A DNA stretch of 5,163 bases from Chitinophagaceae bacterium (lineage in GTDB: Bacteria > Bacteroidota > Bacteroidia > Chitinophagales > Chitinophagaceae), in the NCBI GenBank assembly GCA_947378615.1, contig CANCKV010000289.1, forward strand, positions 1 through 5,163, given 5' to 3'. Of the stretch, positions 1 to 5,163 are shown piece by piece. The notes beneath the pieces were generated by a model that had not been told where the DNA came from, made no database searches, and worked only from the letters and a program-made list of their open reading frames with translations. The translations under genes were made by a program, and so were the position numbers. Numbering within the stretch: the stretch's first letter is position 1; each line of letters begins with the position of its first letter.

Positions 1-297
1 TGCAGGTGCAGCTGCAATAGGTGCAGCACTTGGATTTAATAATGCACTAATATCTTCTCCTTCGGTTCCCAAAATGGCTAATAAGTCGTCAACTTGCAAT
101 TTTCCTCCATCTCCTGTACCAATATGAAGTAATACCCCATTTTGATAACTTTCCAACTCCATTGTGGCTTTGTCGGTTTCAATTTCAGCAAGTACATCTC
201 CTTTTTTTACTGTATCACCTACTTTTTTGTGCCATGCCGCAATAACCCCTTCTGTCATTGTATCGCTCAATCGGGGCATCTTAATTACTTCTGCCAT
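1..297 (-). CDS. pdhC: Pyruvate dehydrogenase E2 (dihydrolipoamide acetyltransferase), N-terminal lipoyl domain, cut by window edge
   Basis: Translating the minus strand from the ATG at 295-297 gives 99 open residues running off the left edge. The first ~80 residues form a biotinyl/lipoyl domain: it opens MAEVIKMPRLSDTMTEG and carries the lipoylation motif ETDKA, with the modified lysine at residue 43. From about residue 90 it becomes Ala/Pro-rich (AAPIAAAPA), which is the flexible linker that normally follows a lipoyl domain. In the complex the lipoyl arm swings between E1, the E2 acetyltransferase core and E3, making acetyl-CoA from pyruvate in the cytoplasm. The MPxLSDTMTEG and ETDKAT pattern favours pyruvate dehydrogenase E2 over 2-oxoglutarate or branched-chain E2, but the peripheral-subunit-binding and catalytic domains lie outside the window, so substrate specificity is inferred. 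No Shine-Dalgarno is visible before the ATG, and the upstream bases are AT-rich. It probably has its own promoter, because a terminator-like hairpin separates it from the isocitrate dehydrogenase gene. Confidence 0.9.
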   Translation of the reverse strand, partial: MAEVIKMPRLSDTMTEGVIAAWHKKVGDTVKKGDVLAEIETDKATMELESYQNGVLLHIGTGDGGKLQVDDLLAILGTEGEDISALLNPSAAPIAAAPA

Positions 298-693
298 ATT
301 TATAGTTTATTACTGATTACTGTTATTATTTAATCATTTTGCGGCGTGAAATTAATGTAAATTGGTTTAGTTGCAAGTTTTCACCCATTATTTATTCTGT
401 TTTGAGTAATTTTAACTAAAGTAATGATGAATATTACTACAACTATTGATGTAATTAATTAAAAATAGGATTTAAATTAGCCAATATCTAATGACTGTAA
501 ATTGAAATTCTATGAATTAATTCAGATTGTGTAGAATTATAATTTTCAGTTTATAATTGAAATAAAGGATAGCCAACAATTTTAAAATGCTATCCTTTAT
601 TTTTCTGTTTTCCTTTTACTTAATGAATGCTCGAAAACAAATTGAATGACTTACATTATAAGTATTTATTCTTTTTACGTACAACTTCCTTAT
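298..693. other. Intergenic region between isocitrate dehydrogenase and E2
   Basis: This very AT-rich stretch of about 400 bases has no convincing coding frame on either strand. Its main feature is the perfect 14-bp inverted repeat at 560-602. The E2 promoter should lie between that repeat and 298. I found no exact TAnnTTTG on the minus strand here. The nearest candidate is TACTTTAG (416-423 on the plus strand, read in reverse), with a TTG 16 bases upstream; it has one mismatch and is weak. Confidence 0.6.
560..602. terminator. Bidirectional intrinsic terminator-like hairpin
   Basis: The arms AAATAAAGGATAGC (560-573) and GCTATCCTTTATTT (589-602) are perfect reverse complements of 14 bp around a 15-base loop. 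Read on the minus strand, the 3' arm ends CCTTTATTTTC, a U-rich tail, about 90 bases after the isocitrate dehydrogenase stop. This suits termination of that transcript before E2. On the plus strand the stem is also followed by T-rich sequence (ttttctgttttcc), so it could work in both directions, although no plus-strand gene is seen. The stem is AT-rich, as is usual for a low-GC genome. Confidence 0.75.
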
Positions 694-2148
694 TTATTGT
701 CCTTGTGCAAGACTGTATGCCTTTTTATCACCCCATTTATTGAGTAGTTCATAAGAGCAAATCTTAAAGTCCTTCATCATTCTCTTTGTCAATTCAAGAA
801 TGTCTATTTGTGTCAATGGCTCATCTCCAATACTTTCAAAGCGACAGGCATATTGACTAACCAAGTTTGTGAAGACACTTCCTTTTGGCCAAACCTGAGT
901 GCCACGATTACTGATTGTTACCAATTTAAATAGATCGAGCGTATGCATTAGGCTCTTATCTGCGACTTCAGTAGGTTGTAAGTTACTTTCTATGAAAAAA
1001 TCGACACCTACAATACTTTCTATTTCATCCCCAAAGCTTTCCATCATCGCATTTTTCTCTAGTTTGAATACAGTAGGCGTTACATACTTGTCAGCAATCT
1101 TTGGTTTCGGGTTATTAGCAGGTTCTTTTCCAAAATTTGCAATGATGGCTTCTGCAAATTCAATAGTTCCTAAAGAAGGGTGTGTTTTATCTCCAAAATC
1201 TCCTGTATGAACCCCACTTTCTAAGGTATAAAGCAAGGCGTTTTCTATCATCGCACTCGTTTTCATCATTCCTAGATGACGAATCATTCCTATGCCACTT
1301 AATAATAAAGCAGTAGGATTGGCAATGTTTTTTCCTGCAATGTCCGGAGCGGTTCCGTGAACTGCTTCAAAAATGGCGATGTGGTCACCAATGTTTGCAC
1401 TAGGGGCAAAACCAAGTCCACCCACTAAGCCTGCACATAAATCACTCACTATATCTCCTTGAAGATTTGTTAATACCACTACGTCAAATAAATCAGGGCG
1501 AGTGACAAGCTTCATACACAAGTCATCTACAATCACATCGTCCACCTTCAATTCAGGATAATCCTTTGCTACTTCGTAAAATACCTCAAGAAATAATCCA
1601 TCGGTCAATTTCATGATATTGCTTTTATGACCGCAAGTGATTCGTTTTGCACCATTCTTCTTCGCCATCTCAAAAGCATATTTTATTACTTGATAGCTAC
1701 CCGGTCTAGTAATAAAACGACGACACAATGCCACATCATGTGTAAGCATGTGTTCAATTCCTCCATACGTATCTTCAATATTTTCCCTTACAATTGTTAG
1801 GTTAATAGGTATTCCAGCCTTACTGAACACCGTATCTACACCATGCAACGTTTGGAATGTACGTCTATTTGCATAAGTATTCCATGTCTTTCTAGCCGTA
1901 ACATTCACGCTTTTTACACCCTTTCCTTTAGGTGTTTCCATCGGGCCTTTAAACAGAATACCAACGGATTCGATTGTTTCTTGAGCTTCAGGAGTCATGC
2001 CGTTGCTGTAACCTTTGTCAAAAACCCATTTGCCCATATCTACAATTTCATATTGTAGCGGCACTTTGGCGGCATCAAATATTTTTAATACGGCGTCCAT
2101 AATTTCAGGACCAATTCCATCACCTTTTGCTACTGCAATTCTGTGCAT
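694..2148 (-). CDS. icd: Isocitrate dehydrogenase, long form with C-terminal extension; NAD-type coenzyme motif
   Basis: This cytoplasmic enzyme of 484 residues oxidatively decarboxylates isocitrate to 2-oxoglutarate in the TCA cycle. The isocitrate/isopropylmalate dehydrogenase fold covers about residues 1-340, opening with VAKGDGIGPE (7-16). Aligned by eye to E. coli Icd, the substrate residues are present: S80, N82, R86, R96 and R121 (in RENIEDTY), Y128 and K175 (in GHKSNIMK). The metal ligands are D208, D232 and D236 (in NLQGDIVSD). Residues ~345-484 are an extra C-terminal domain after a Pro/Lys linker, as in the roughly 480-500 residue Thermus and Rickettsia enzymes; E. coli Icd has 416. 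In the coenzyme loop HGTAPDIAGKNIANPTA, D269 and I270 replace the Lys-Tyr that binds the NADP 2'-phosphate, which predicts NAD+ preference although this family is usually named NADP-dependent. The ATG at 2146-2148 fits the conserved N-terminus. It has its own promoter candidate (2200-2228) and a terminator downstream. Confidence 0.95.
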   Translation of the reverse strand: MHRIAVAKGDGIGPEIMDAVLKIFDAAKVPLQYEIVDMGKWVFDKGYSNGMTPEAQETIESVGILFKGPMETPKGKGVKSVNVTARKTWNTYANRRTFQTLHGVDTVFSKAGIPINLTIVRENIEDTYGGIEHMLTHDVALCRRFITRPGSYQVIKYAFEMAKKNGAKRITCGHKSNIMKLTDGLFLEVFYEVAKDYPELKVDDVIVDDLCMKLVTRPDLFDVVVLTNLQGDIVSDLCAGLVGGLGFAPSANIGDHIAIFEAVHGTAPDIAGKNIANPTALLLSGIGMIRHLGMMKTSAMIENALLYTLESGVHTGDFGDKTHPSLGTIEFAEAIIANFGKEPANNPKPKIADKYVTPTVFKLEKNAMMESFGDEIESIVGVDFFIESNLQPTEVADKSLMHTLDLFKLVTISNRGTQVWPKGSVFTNLVSQYACRFESIGDEPLTQIDILELTKRMMKDFKICSYELLNKWGDKKAYSLAQGQ

Positions 2149-2473
2149 AGTGTTGTTTTTTTGAGATAGTAATTAATTGTAAATAATGTCAGTATTTGAC
2201 AAATTTAGGGTTACAGGAATGATTTCAAGTTTTTTTTAGGAAATAAAAGTAGAATTAATTTTCAATTTCAAAAATAATGTATGGCAAGAGTTAAAAGCTA
2301 ACAAAATGTACAGTTTAATCAGAATAAAAGTGTTATGACTAAATATGTATTTCCACAAGGATTGCTTTTATTTTATTTAAGCACGCTACGAATTTCAAAT
2401 TTTGTTCTTTTATTTTAGTGTGAAGACTATGTAATCCATTTTTTATGCTGTCCTTGTGAGAAACCAATCAAGA
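2149..2473. other. Intergenic region between comF and isocitrate dehydrogenase
   Basis: No coding frame longer than about a dozen codons was found here, and the sequence is strongly AT-rich. It holds the promoter candidate for isocitrate dehydrogenase at 2200-2228. No strong GC-rich terminator follows comF. The only pairing seen is weak: AATAAAAG (2323-2330) with CTTTTATT (2365-2372), and CACAAGGA (2354-2361) with TCCTTGTG (2451-2458) about 90 bases apart. Either could be chance in such sequence. Confidence 0.6.
2200..2228 (-). promoter_or_regulatory. Bacteroidota-type promoter for isocitrate dehydrogenase
   Basis: Read on the minus strand, TAAATTTG (2200-2207) matches the Bacteroidota -7 element TAnnTTTG exactly. 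A TTG (2226-2228) lies 18 bases upstream as the -33 element. Transcription would start near 2194, giving a leader of roughly 45 bases before the ATG at 2148. The leader has no clear Shine-Dalgarno, which is normal in this phylum. The call rests on motif and position only. Confidence 0.55.
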
Positions 2474-3163
2474 TTAAGCCGCTCCTACTATTATTATCGA
2501 CAATTTTAGTCTTTCAACTTTCAACAATTCATTACCACAAGATTCGATTGAGGCACCTGTTGTAATTACATCATCAACAAGGGCAACATGCTTACCTTTT
2601 AATTGTTCTGAGTCGATAATACTGAATGCATCGCTTACATTTTCCCAACGATTGTCTGCATCTAAATGTGTTTGCGTCGCAGTATTCACCGTCCTTATAA
2701 TTGATTGGTTGAAAATAGGTCTTTGCCAAACAGTTGCTATGCCTTCGCAAATCAGTTGAGCTTGATTATAACCTCTAAATTGCTCTCTTTGGCTATTCAA
2801 AGGAAGGGGAATCAAGGCTTCAACATTTTTGAAACGAGTAGTTTCCAATAGTTGATACCCTATTAGCTTACCAAGGTAACGACCAATTTCGGGGTTGTGC
2901 TTGTATTTTAATTGGGCAATCAAATGTTGCAATAGACCATGCTTTGTAAAATAAAAACCTGCACCTGCCTGTTCAAATTTAATTCTTCCAAATAGTTTTT
3001 GCTCAATTGGATTATCAGCAACAGAAAAGAATCCCGTCTCGGGCAGATCACATAGGCACCTTGCACAAAGAAAGCTACCTTTATTTAAGTTGTCGGTGCC
3101 ACAACCCTCACAATTATGTGGATATACGAGGTGAAGGAAATCGGAAAGAATAGACTTAAGCAT
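2474..3163 (-). CDS. comF: ComF family protein (phosphoribosyltransferase-fold competence protein)
   Basis: This 229-residue protein has the usual ComF layout and length. An N-terminal zinc-ribbon-like segment has CxxC pairs C18/C21 and C33/C36, with an extra C38 just before the DLP turn. A type I phosphoribosyltransferase fold follows. The family signature is LPLNSQREQFRGYNQAQL (about residues 120-137), and the PRPP-binding loop VALVDDVITTGAS spans 193-205 with acidic pair D197-D198. ComF is a cytoplasmic protein needed for efficient DNA uptake in naturally competent bacteria, where it is thought to work with the ComFA helicase and single-stranded DNA proteins. Its enzymatic substrate is not established, so database names such as amidophosphoribosyltransferase overstate what is known. 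The ATG at 3161-3163 directly precedes a typical N-terminus (hydrophobic helix, then the Cys motif). No Shine-Dalgarno is seen; instead a 7-bp tandem repeat touches the start codon. radA lies upstream on the same strand, about 255 bases away. Confidence 0.93.
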   Translation of the reverse strand: MLKSILSDFLHLVYPHNCEGCGTDNLNKGSFLCARCLCDLPETGFFSVADNPIEQKLFGRIKFEQAGAGFYFTKHGLLQHLIAQLKYKHNPEIGRYLGKLIGYQLLETTRFKNVEALIPLPLNSQREQFRGYNQAQLICEGIATVWQRPIFNQSIIRTVNTATQTHLDADNRWENVSDAFSIIDSEQLKGKHVALVDDVITTGASIESCGNELLKVERLKLSIIIVGAA

Positions 3164-3191
3164 AATTGATAATTGAGAATAGAAAATTGAA
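3164..3191. repeat. Degenerate 7-bp tandem repeat against the comF start codon
   Basis: Four consecutive heptamers read AATTGAT, AATTGAG, AATAGAA and AATTGAA on the plus strand. On the coding strand these are units of the form NTCAATT ending at the ATG of comF. The array fills exactly the region where a ribosome binding site would be. The pattern is direct from the sequence. Whether it is a dispersed repeat family, an expression-tuning element or low-complexity drift cannot be settled here. Confidence 0.6.
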
Positions 3192-3203
3192 AATGTGTTT
3201 TAT

Positions 3204-3359
3204 CTATAATTCATTCAATAATTCTACAAGGGTGATAGTTTTTAGTTTTCCTTCTATAATGAGTTGAACCTCCCTTAGTCCAATCTCAATTCGTTTCATT
3301 ACTGAAATCGCACCAAAAAGATTTTTAAACTTACTTTTTCTTGACGTTCTCTTTTTCAA
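3204..3359 (-). pseudogene. Small lysine-rich open frame; possible antitoxin C-terminal remnant or small gene
   Basis: One minus-strand frame stays open from inside the end of radA to a TAG at 3204-3206. An in-frame ATG at 3297-3299 would give 31 residues. A TTG at 3357-3359 would give about 51, starting with a very basic stretch (KKRTSRKSKFKN). The tail, REVQLIIEGKLK then LVELLNEL, looks like real protein rather than noise. It resembles the EVKLI-EGKLK-LLNEL ending I associate with small Bacteroidota antitoxins of RelE/ParE-type modules; that resemblance is from memory and unverified. No toxin gene is next to it and no DNA-binding domain is recognisable, so an intact antitoxin is unlikely. 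A decayed remnant, an unannotated small protein or chance are all possible. It lies between radA and comF on the same strand, so it would be transcribed with them if they form a unit. Confidence 0.3.
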
Positions 3360-3384
3360 ATTATTATTTTTAATGCCCTCGCAT

Positions 3385-3413
3385 CTTCCTGAAAGTTTAA
3401 AACTTTCGGGAAG
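3385..3413. terminator. Near-perfect hairpin next to the radA stop, terminator-like
   Basis: CTTCCTGAAAGTTT (3385-3398) pairs with AAACTTTCGGGAAG (3400-3413) at 13 of 14 positions and lies 5 bases past the radA stop. The odd position is T3390 opposite G3408, a G·U wobble in plus-strand RNA but a C·A mismatch in minus-strand RNA. In the radA transcript it is not followed by a U-run, so it is not a textbook terminator. It may instead act as a 3'-end stabiliser or attenuator between radA and comF. Confidence 0.45.
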
Positions 3414-3418
3414 TATTA

Positions 3419-4786
3419 TTAGAACAACAGCTGATAAACTTCATGAACCTGTCCTGCAGCCATTACCTGTATCTTAAAACTCTTAGGGTCAAAGCTTTTC
3501 TTATTGTATTTGCTGACAATTATTTTCTCAAAACCAAGTTTCTCTGCTTCTGCAATCCGTTGTTCAATACGGTTCACCGCCCTAATTTCTCCATTCAATC
3601 CCACTTCGCCTGCAAAACATACATGTGCAGGCAACGGCACGTCTTCGTAACTACTTAATAAGGCACAGATGACGGCAAGGTCTATCGACGGGTCTTCCAC
3701 TTTCAATCCGCCAGCAATATTTACAAACACATCTTTTGTTCCAAACAAGAAACCACCTCTCTTTTCTAATACTGCCAACAACAATTGCAGTCTTCTTAAA
3801 TCGAATCCACTGACTGTTCTTTGTGGTGTACCATACACGCTTTGTGTTACTAATGCCTGTACCTCAATCAATAAAGGGCGCATCCCTTCTAAAGAGGCGG
3901 CTATTGCACTACCGCTTAATTGTTCTTCTCTTTGTGTGATTAATATTTCGGATGGATTTGATACTACCCGCATGCCATCGCCCGTCATTTCATAGATGCC
4001 TAATTCAGAGGTGCTACCAAATCTGTTTTTCAATGTCCTCAAAATCCGATAGGCATAATGACGGTCTCCTTCAAACTGCAAAACCGTATCTACCATGTGT
4101 TCCAAAATCTTCGGCCCTGCAATGCTGCCATCTTTTGTGATATGTCCAATCAGGAAAACCGGTGTATTTGTTTCTTTAGCAAACCGTTGAAATTCGGCTG
4201 CACATTCTCTTATCTGACTCACACTTCCTGCCGAAGAATCTATCAGGTTCGATTGAATTGTTTGAATAGAATCTACGATAACCAATTGTGGTTGCAGTTT
4301 CTTTACTTCTTCGAAGATGGCTTGTACAGAAGTTTCCGTCAACAGATAAAAGTTATTATTAGCCATCTTCAACCGGTCGGCACGCATCTTAATTTGTTGT
4401 TCGCTCTCTTCCCCACTCACATATAGTACCACTATTTCGCTCATCATCAAGCCATGTTGCAAAAAGAGGGTACTTTTTCCTATTCCAGGTTCGCCACCTA
4501 CTAATACGATACTTCCCGGAACAATCCCACCACCAAGAACTCGATTTAATTCCGCATCTTTTGTAACGATTCTTACTTCTTCAAGAGCCGTAACATTTTG
4601 TAAGGCAATCGCCTTATTCGTCTTTCGTCCACCTTTAGCACCTGTCCAACTTTGTTCCTTGCCTCCCTTGTCAAGAACCTCCTCCACAAAAGTGTTCCAT
4701 TCATTGCAGGCAGGACATTTGCCAATCCATTTCACACTCTCAAAGCCACAGTTACTACAGAAGAAAGCCGTTTTAATCTTACTCAT
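3419..4786 (-). CDS. radA: DNA repair protein RadA (Sms), branch-migration ATPase
   Basis: This cytoplasmic 455-residue protein, close to the normal RadA length, is a DnaB-like ring helicase that drives D-loop and branch migration in RecA recombination and, in competent bacteria, helps integrate transforming DNA. All domains are present in order. The N-terminal C4 zinc finger has C10, C13, C24 and C27. The RecA-like ATPase has Walker A GGEPGIGKST (97-106, K104 and S105), a conserved YVSGEES (122-128) and Walker B LVIVD (168-172, D172). The RadA signature KNRFG is at 253-257. A Lon-protease-like C-terminal domain (about 330-455, with LKVEDPSIDLA) is normally a scaffold rather than an active protease in this family. 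The ATG at 4784-4786 places the zinc finger at its usual distance from the N-terminus. An 81-residue ORF ends 15 bases upstream on the same strand, so they may be cotranscribed. No key residue is missing and the gene appears intact. Confidence 0.97.
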   Translation of the reverse strand: MSKIKTAFFCSNCGFESVKWIGKCPACNEWNTFVEEVLDKGGKEQSWTGAKGGRKTNKAIALQNVTALEEVRIVTKDAELNRVLGGGIVPGSIVLVGGEPGIGKSTLFLQHGLMMSEIVVLYVSGEESEQQIKMRADRLKMANNNFYLLTETSVQAIFEEVKKLQPQLVIVDSIQTIQSNLIDSSAGSVSQIRECAAEFQRFAKETNTPVFLIGHITKDGSIAGPKILEHMVDTVLQFEGDRHYAYRILRTLKNRFGSTSELGIYEMTGDGMRVVSNPSEILITQREEQLSGSAIAASLEGMRPLLIEVQALVTQSVYGTPQRTVSGFDLRRLQLLLAVLEKRGGFLFGTKDVFVNIAGGLKVEDPSIDLAVICALLSSYEDVPLPAHVCFAGEVGLNGEIRAVNRIEQRIAEAEKLGFEKIIVSKYNKKSFDPKSFKIQVMAAGQVHEVYQLLF

Positions 4787-4801
4787 TTGGTAAAGATAGG
4801 G

Positions 4802-5047
4802 TTAGGAAGTAATTTGGAGAAATATGGGGTAAAGGGAGTGATGATATTTTTCTTTAAAAATGTATTCTACTACCTGAATCGGGGCTCCAATTGCCCTTTC
4901 ATACATCCTAAATGTTTCTCTGTCAGCAATCGTAAATACTTCTACTTTAATATCAGAAAGGAGACTTGTAATGTTTTCCTTTACTACACGAATATCCTCA
5001 TTCAATTGAGCTAAACTTCTTGACAGGATTGTCCATTTCCCATCCAA
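4802..5047 (-). CDS. Hypothetical protein, unrecognised, possibly truncated at its N-terminus
   Basis: This frame gives 81 residues from a TTG at 5045-5047 to a TAA at 4802-4804. I do not recognise a family. The first ~65 residues look protein-like, with alternating amphipathic stretches (LAQLNEDIRVVKENITSLL, then IKVEVFTIADRETF and APIQVVEYIF). The last ~17 residues (KEKYHHSLYPIFLQITS) look less so. There is no signal peptide, membrane segment or metal motif. No in-frame ATG lies upstream before a stop at 5078-5080, only a few bases from the repeat at 5084, so either TTG is the true start or the gene has lost its 5' end. It ends 15 bases before the radA ATG in the same direction, which suggests cotranscription if it is real. 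The alternative is a degraded gene fragment. Confidence 0.4.
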   Translation of the reverse strand: MDGKWTILSRSLAQLNEDIRVVKENITSLLSDIKVEVFTIADRETFRMYERAIGAPIQVVEYIFKEKYHHSLYPIFLQITS

Positions 5048-5083
5048 TGTCGTTAAGTTAAGGGCACTAACCGAAAATTAGGG

Positions 5084-5163
5084 TGTCAGCCTGAGCCTGT
5101 CGAAGGCGCACAAAGAAGGAAAGAACCTTAATTTAGACCGGTTTCGACAAGCTGCTAATGACA
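5084..5163. repeat. Imperfect inverted repeat, probable dispersed extragenic palindrome
   Basis: The left arm, TGTCAGCCTGAGCCTGTCGA (5084-5103) plus an A, and the right arm (about 5143-5163, ending TGCTAATGACA) face each other across about 38 bases. The outermost TGTCA/TGACA match, and AGCCTGTCGAA (5094-5104) pairs with TTCGACAAGCT (5143-5153) at 10 of 11 positions. The GAGCCTGTCGAAGG word is one I associate with short GC-richer extragenic repeats in Bacteroidota genomes. It stands out from the AT-rich surroundings. The right arm reaches the window edge, so its true end is unknown. It might act as a transcription terminator for an upstream gene or be a REP-type mobile palindrome. Confidence 0.55.

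Noticed and set aside
142..333. Plus-strand 63-residue frame
   Set aside because: It lies antisense over the lipoyl domain of E2 and runs past its start; composition is Cys/Phe-rich and not protein-like.
899..1210. Plus-strand 103-residue frame inside isocitrate dehydrogenase
   Set aside because: It is the antisense shadow of a strongly conserved coding region, with no start signal or recognisable domain.
2354..2458. Long-range inverted pair CACAAGGA / TCCTTGTG downstream of comF
   Set aside because: Only 8 bp with about 90 bases between the arms; likely chance in this low-complexity spacer, and no U-run follows.
3164..3191. The heptamer array as a CRISPR or integration-site repeat
   Set aside because: Units are 7 bp, contiguous and without spacers; no cas or integrase genes are nearby.
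3669..4426. Overlapping plus-strand frames of 62-122 residues inside radA
   Set aside because: All are antisense to the intact, motif-complete radA gene and resemble no protein family.
4652..5014. Plus-strand 120-residue frame across the radA start
   Set aside because: It is antisense to the radA N-terminus and to the upstream ORF; its hydrophobic, Asn/Phe-rich content follows from AT-rich complement sequence.
1..5163. A new multi-gene defence or mobile system
   Set aside because: The genes are core metabolism and DNA recombination/competence functions with complete motifs; no transposase, integrase, nuclease-effector or phage gene is visible.

Overview
The window looks like a chromosomal segment of a Bacteroidota bacterium, most likely near Chitinophagaceae, although that family call is an impression from protein similarity and was not tested. 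Supporting signs are an AT-rich genome, no clear Shine-Dalgarno sequences before the starts, a good match to the Bacteroidota promoter (TTG, then TAnnTTTG) upstream of isocitrate dehydrogenase, and the make-up of the proteins. All recognisable genes lie on the minus strand, so transcription runs from right to left.

In transcription order from the right edge: a dispersed-repeat-like inverted repeat (5084-5163); an unrecognised 81-residue ORF with a TTG start (4802-5047); radA, the branch-migration ATPase of recombination (3419-4786); a hairpin beside the radA stop; a short lysine-rich open frame that looks like a small gene or an antitoxin remnant (3204-3359); four degenerate 7-bp repeats against the comF start; comF, a phosphoribosyltransferase-fold competence protein (2474-3163); a 325-bp gap holding the promoter of the next gene; a long-form isocitrate dehydrogenase (694-2148); a gap with a strong, probably bidirectional terminator (560-602); and the N-terminal lipoyl domain of a pyruvate dehydrogenase E2 subunit, cut by the left edge (1-297).

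Two themes appear. RadA and ComF both act on incoming single-stranded DNA in naturally transformable bacteria, so their adjacency fits a DNA uptake and recombination pair. E2 and isocitrate dehydrogenase belong to central carbon oxidation (pyruvate to acetyl-CoA, isocitrate to 2-oxoglutarate), but a terminator separates them, so they are probably separate transcription units.

This is mostly ordinary housekeeping sequence, and I see no convincing new multi-gene system. The points most worth following are the coenzyme determinant of the isocitrate dehydrogenase, the small frame between radA and comF, the heptamer repeat at the comF start, and the ORF that abuts the repeat at the right edge.
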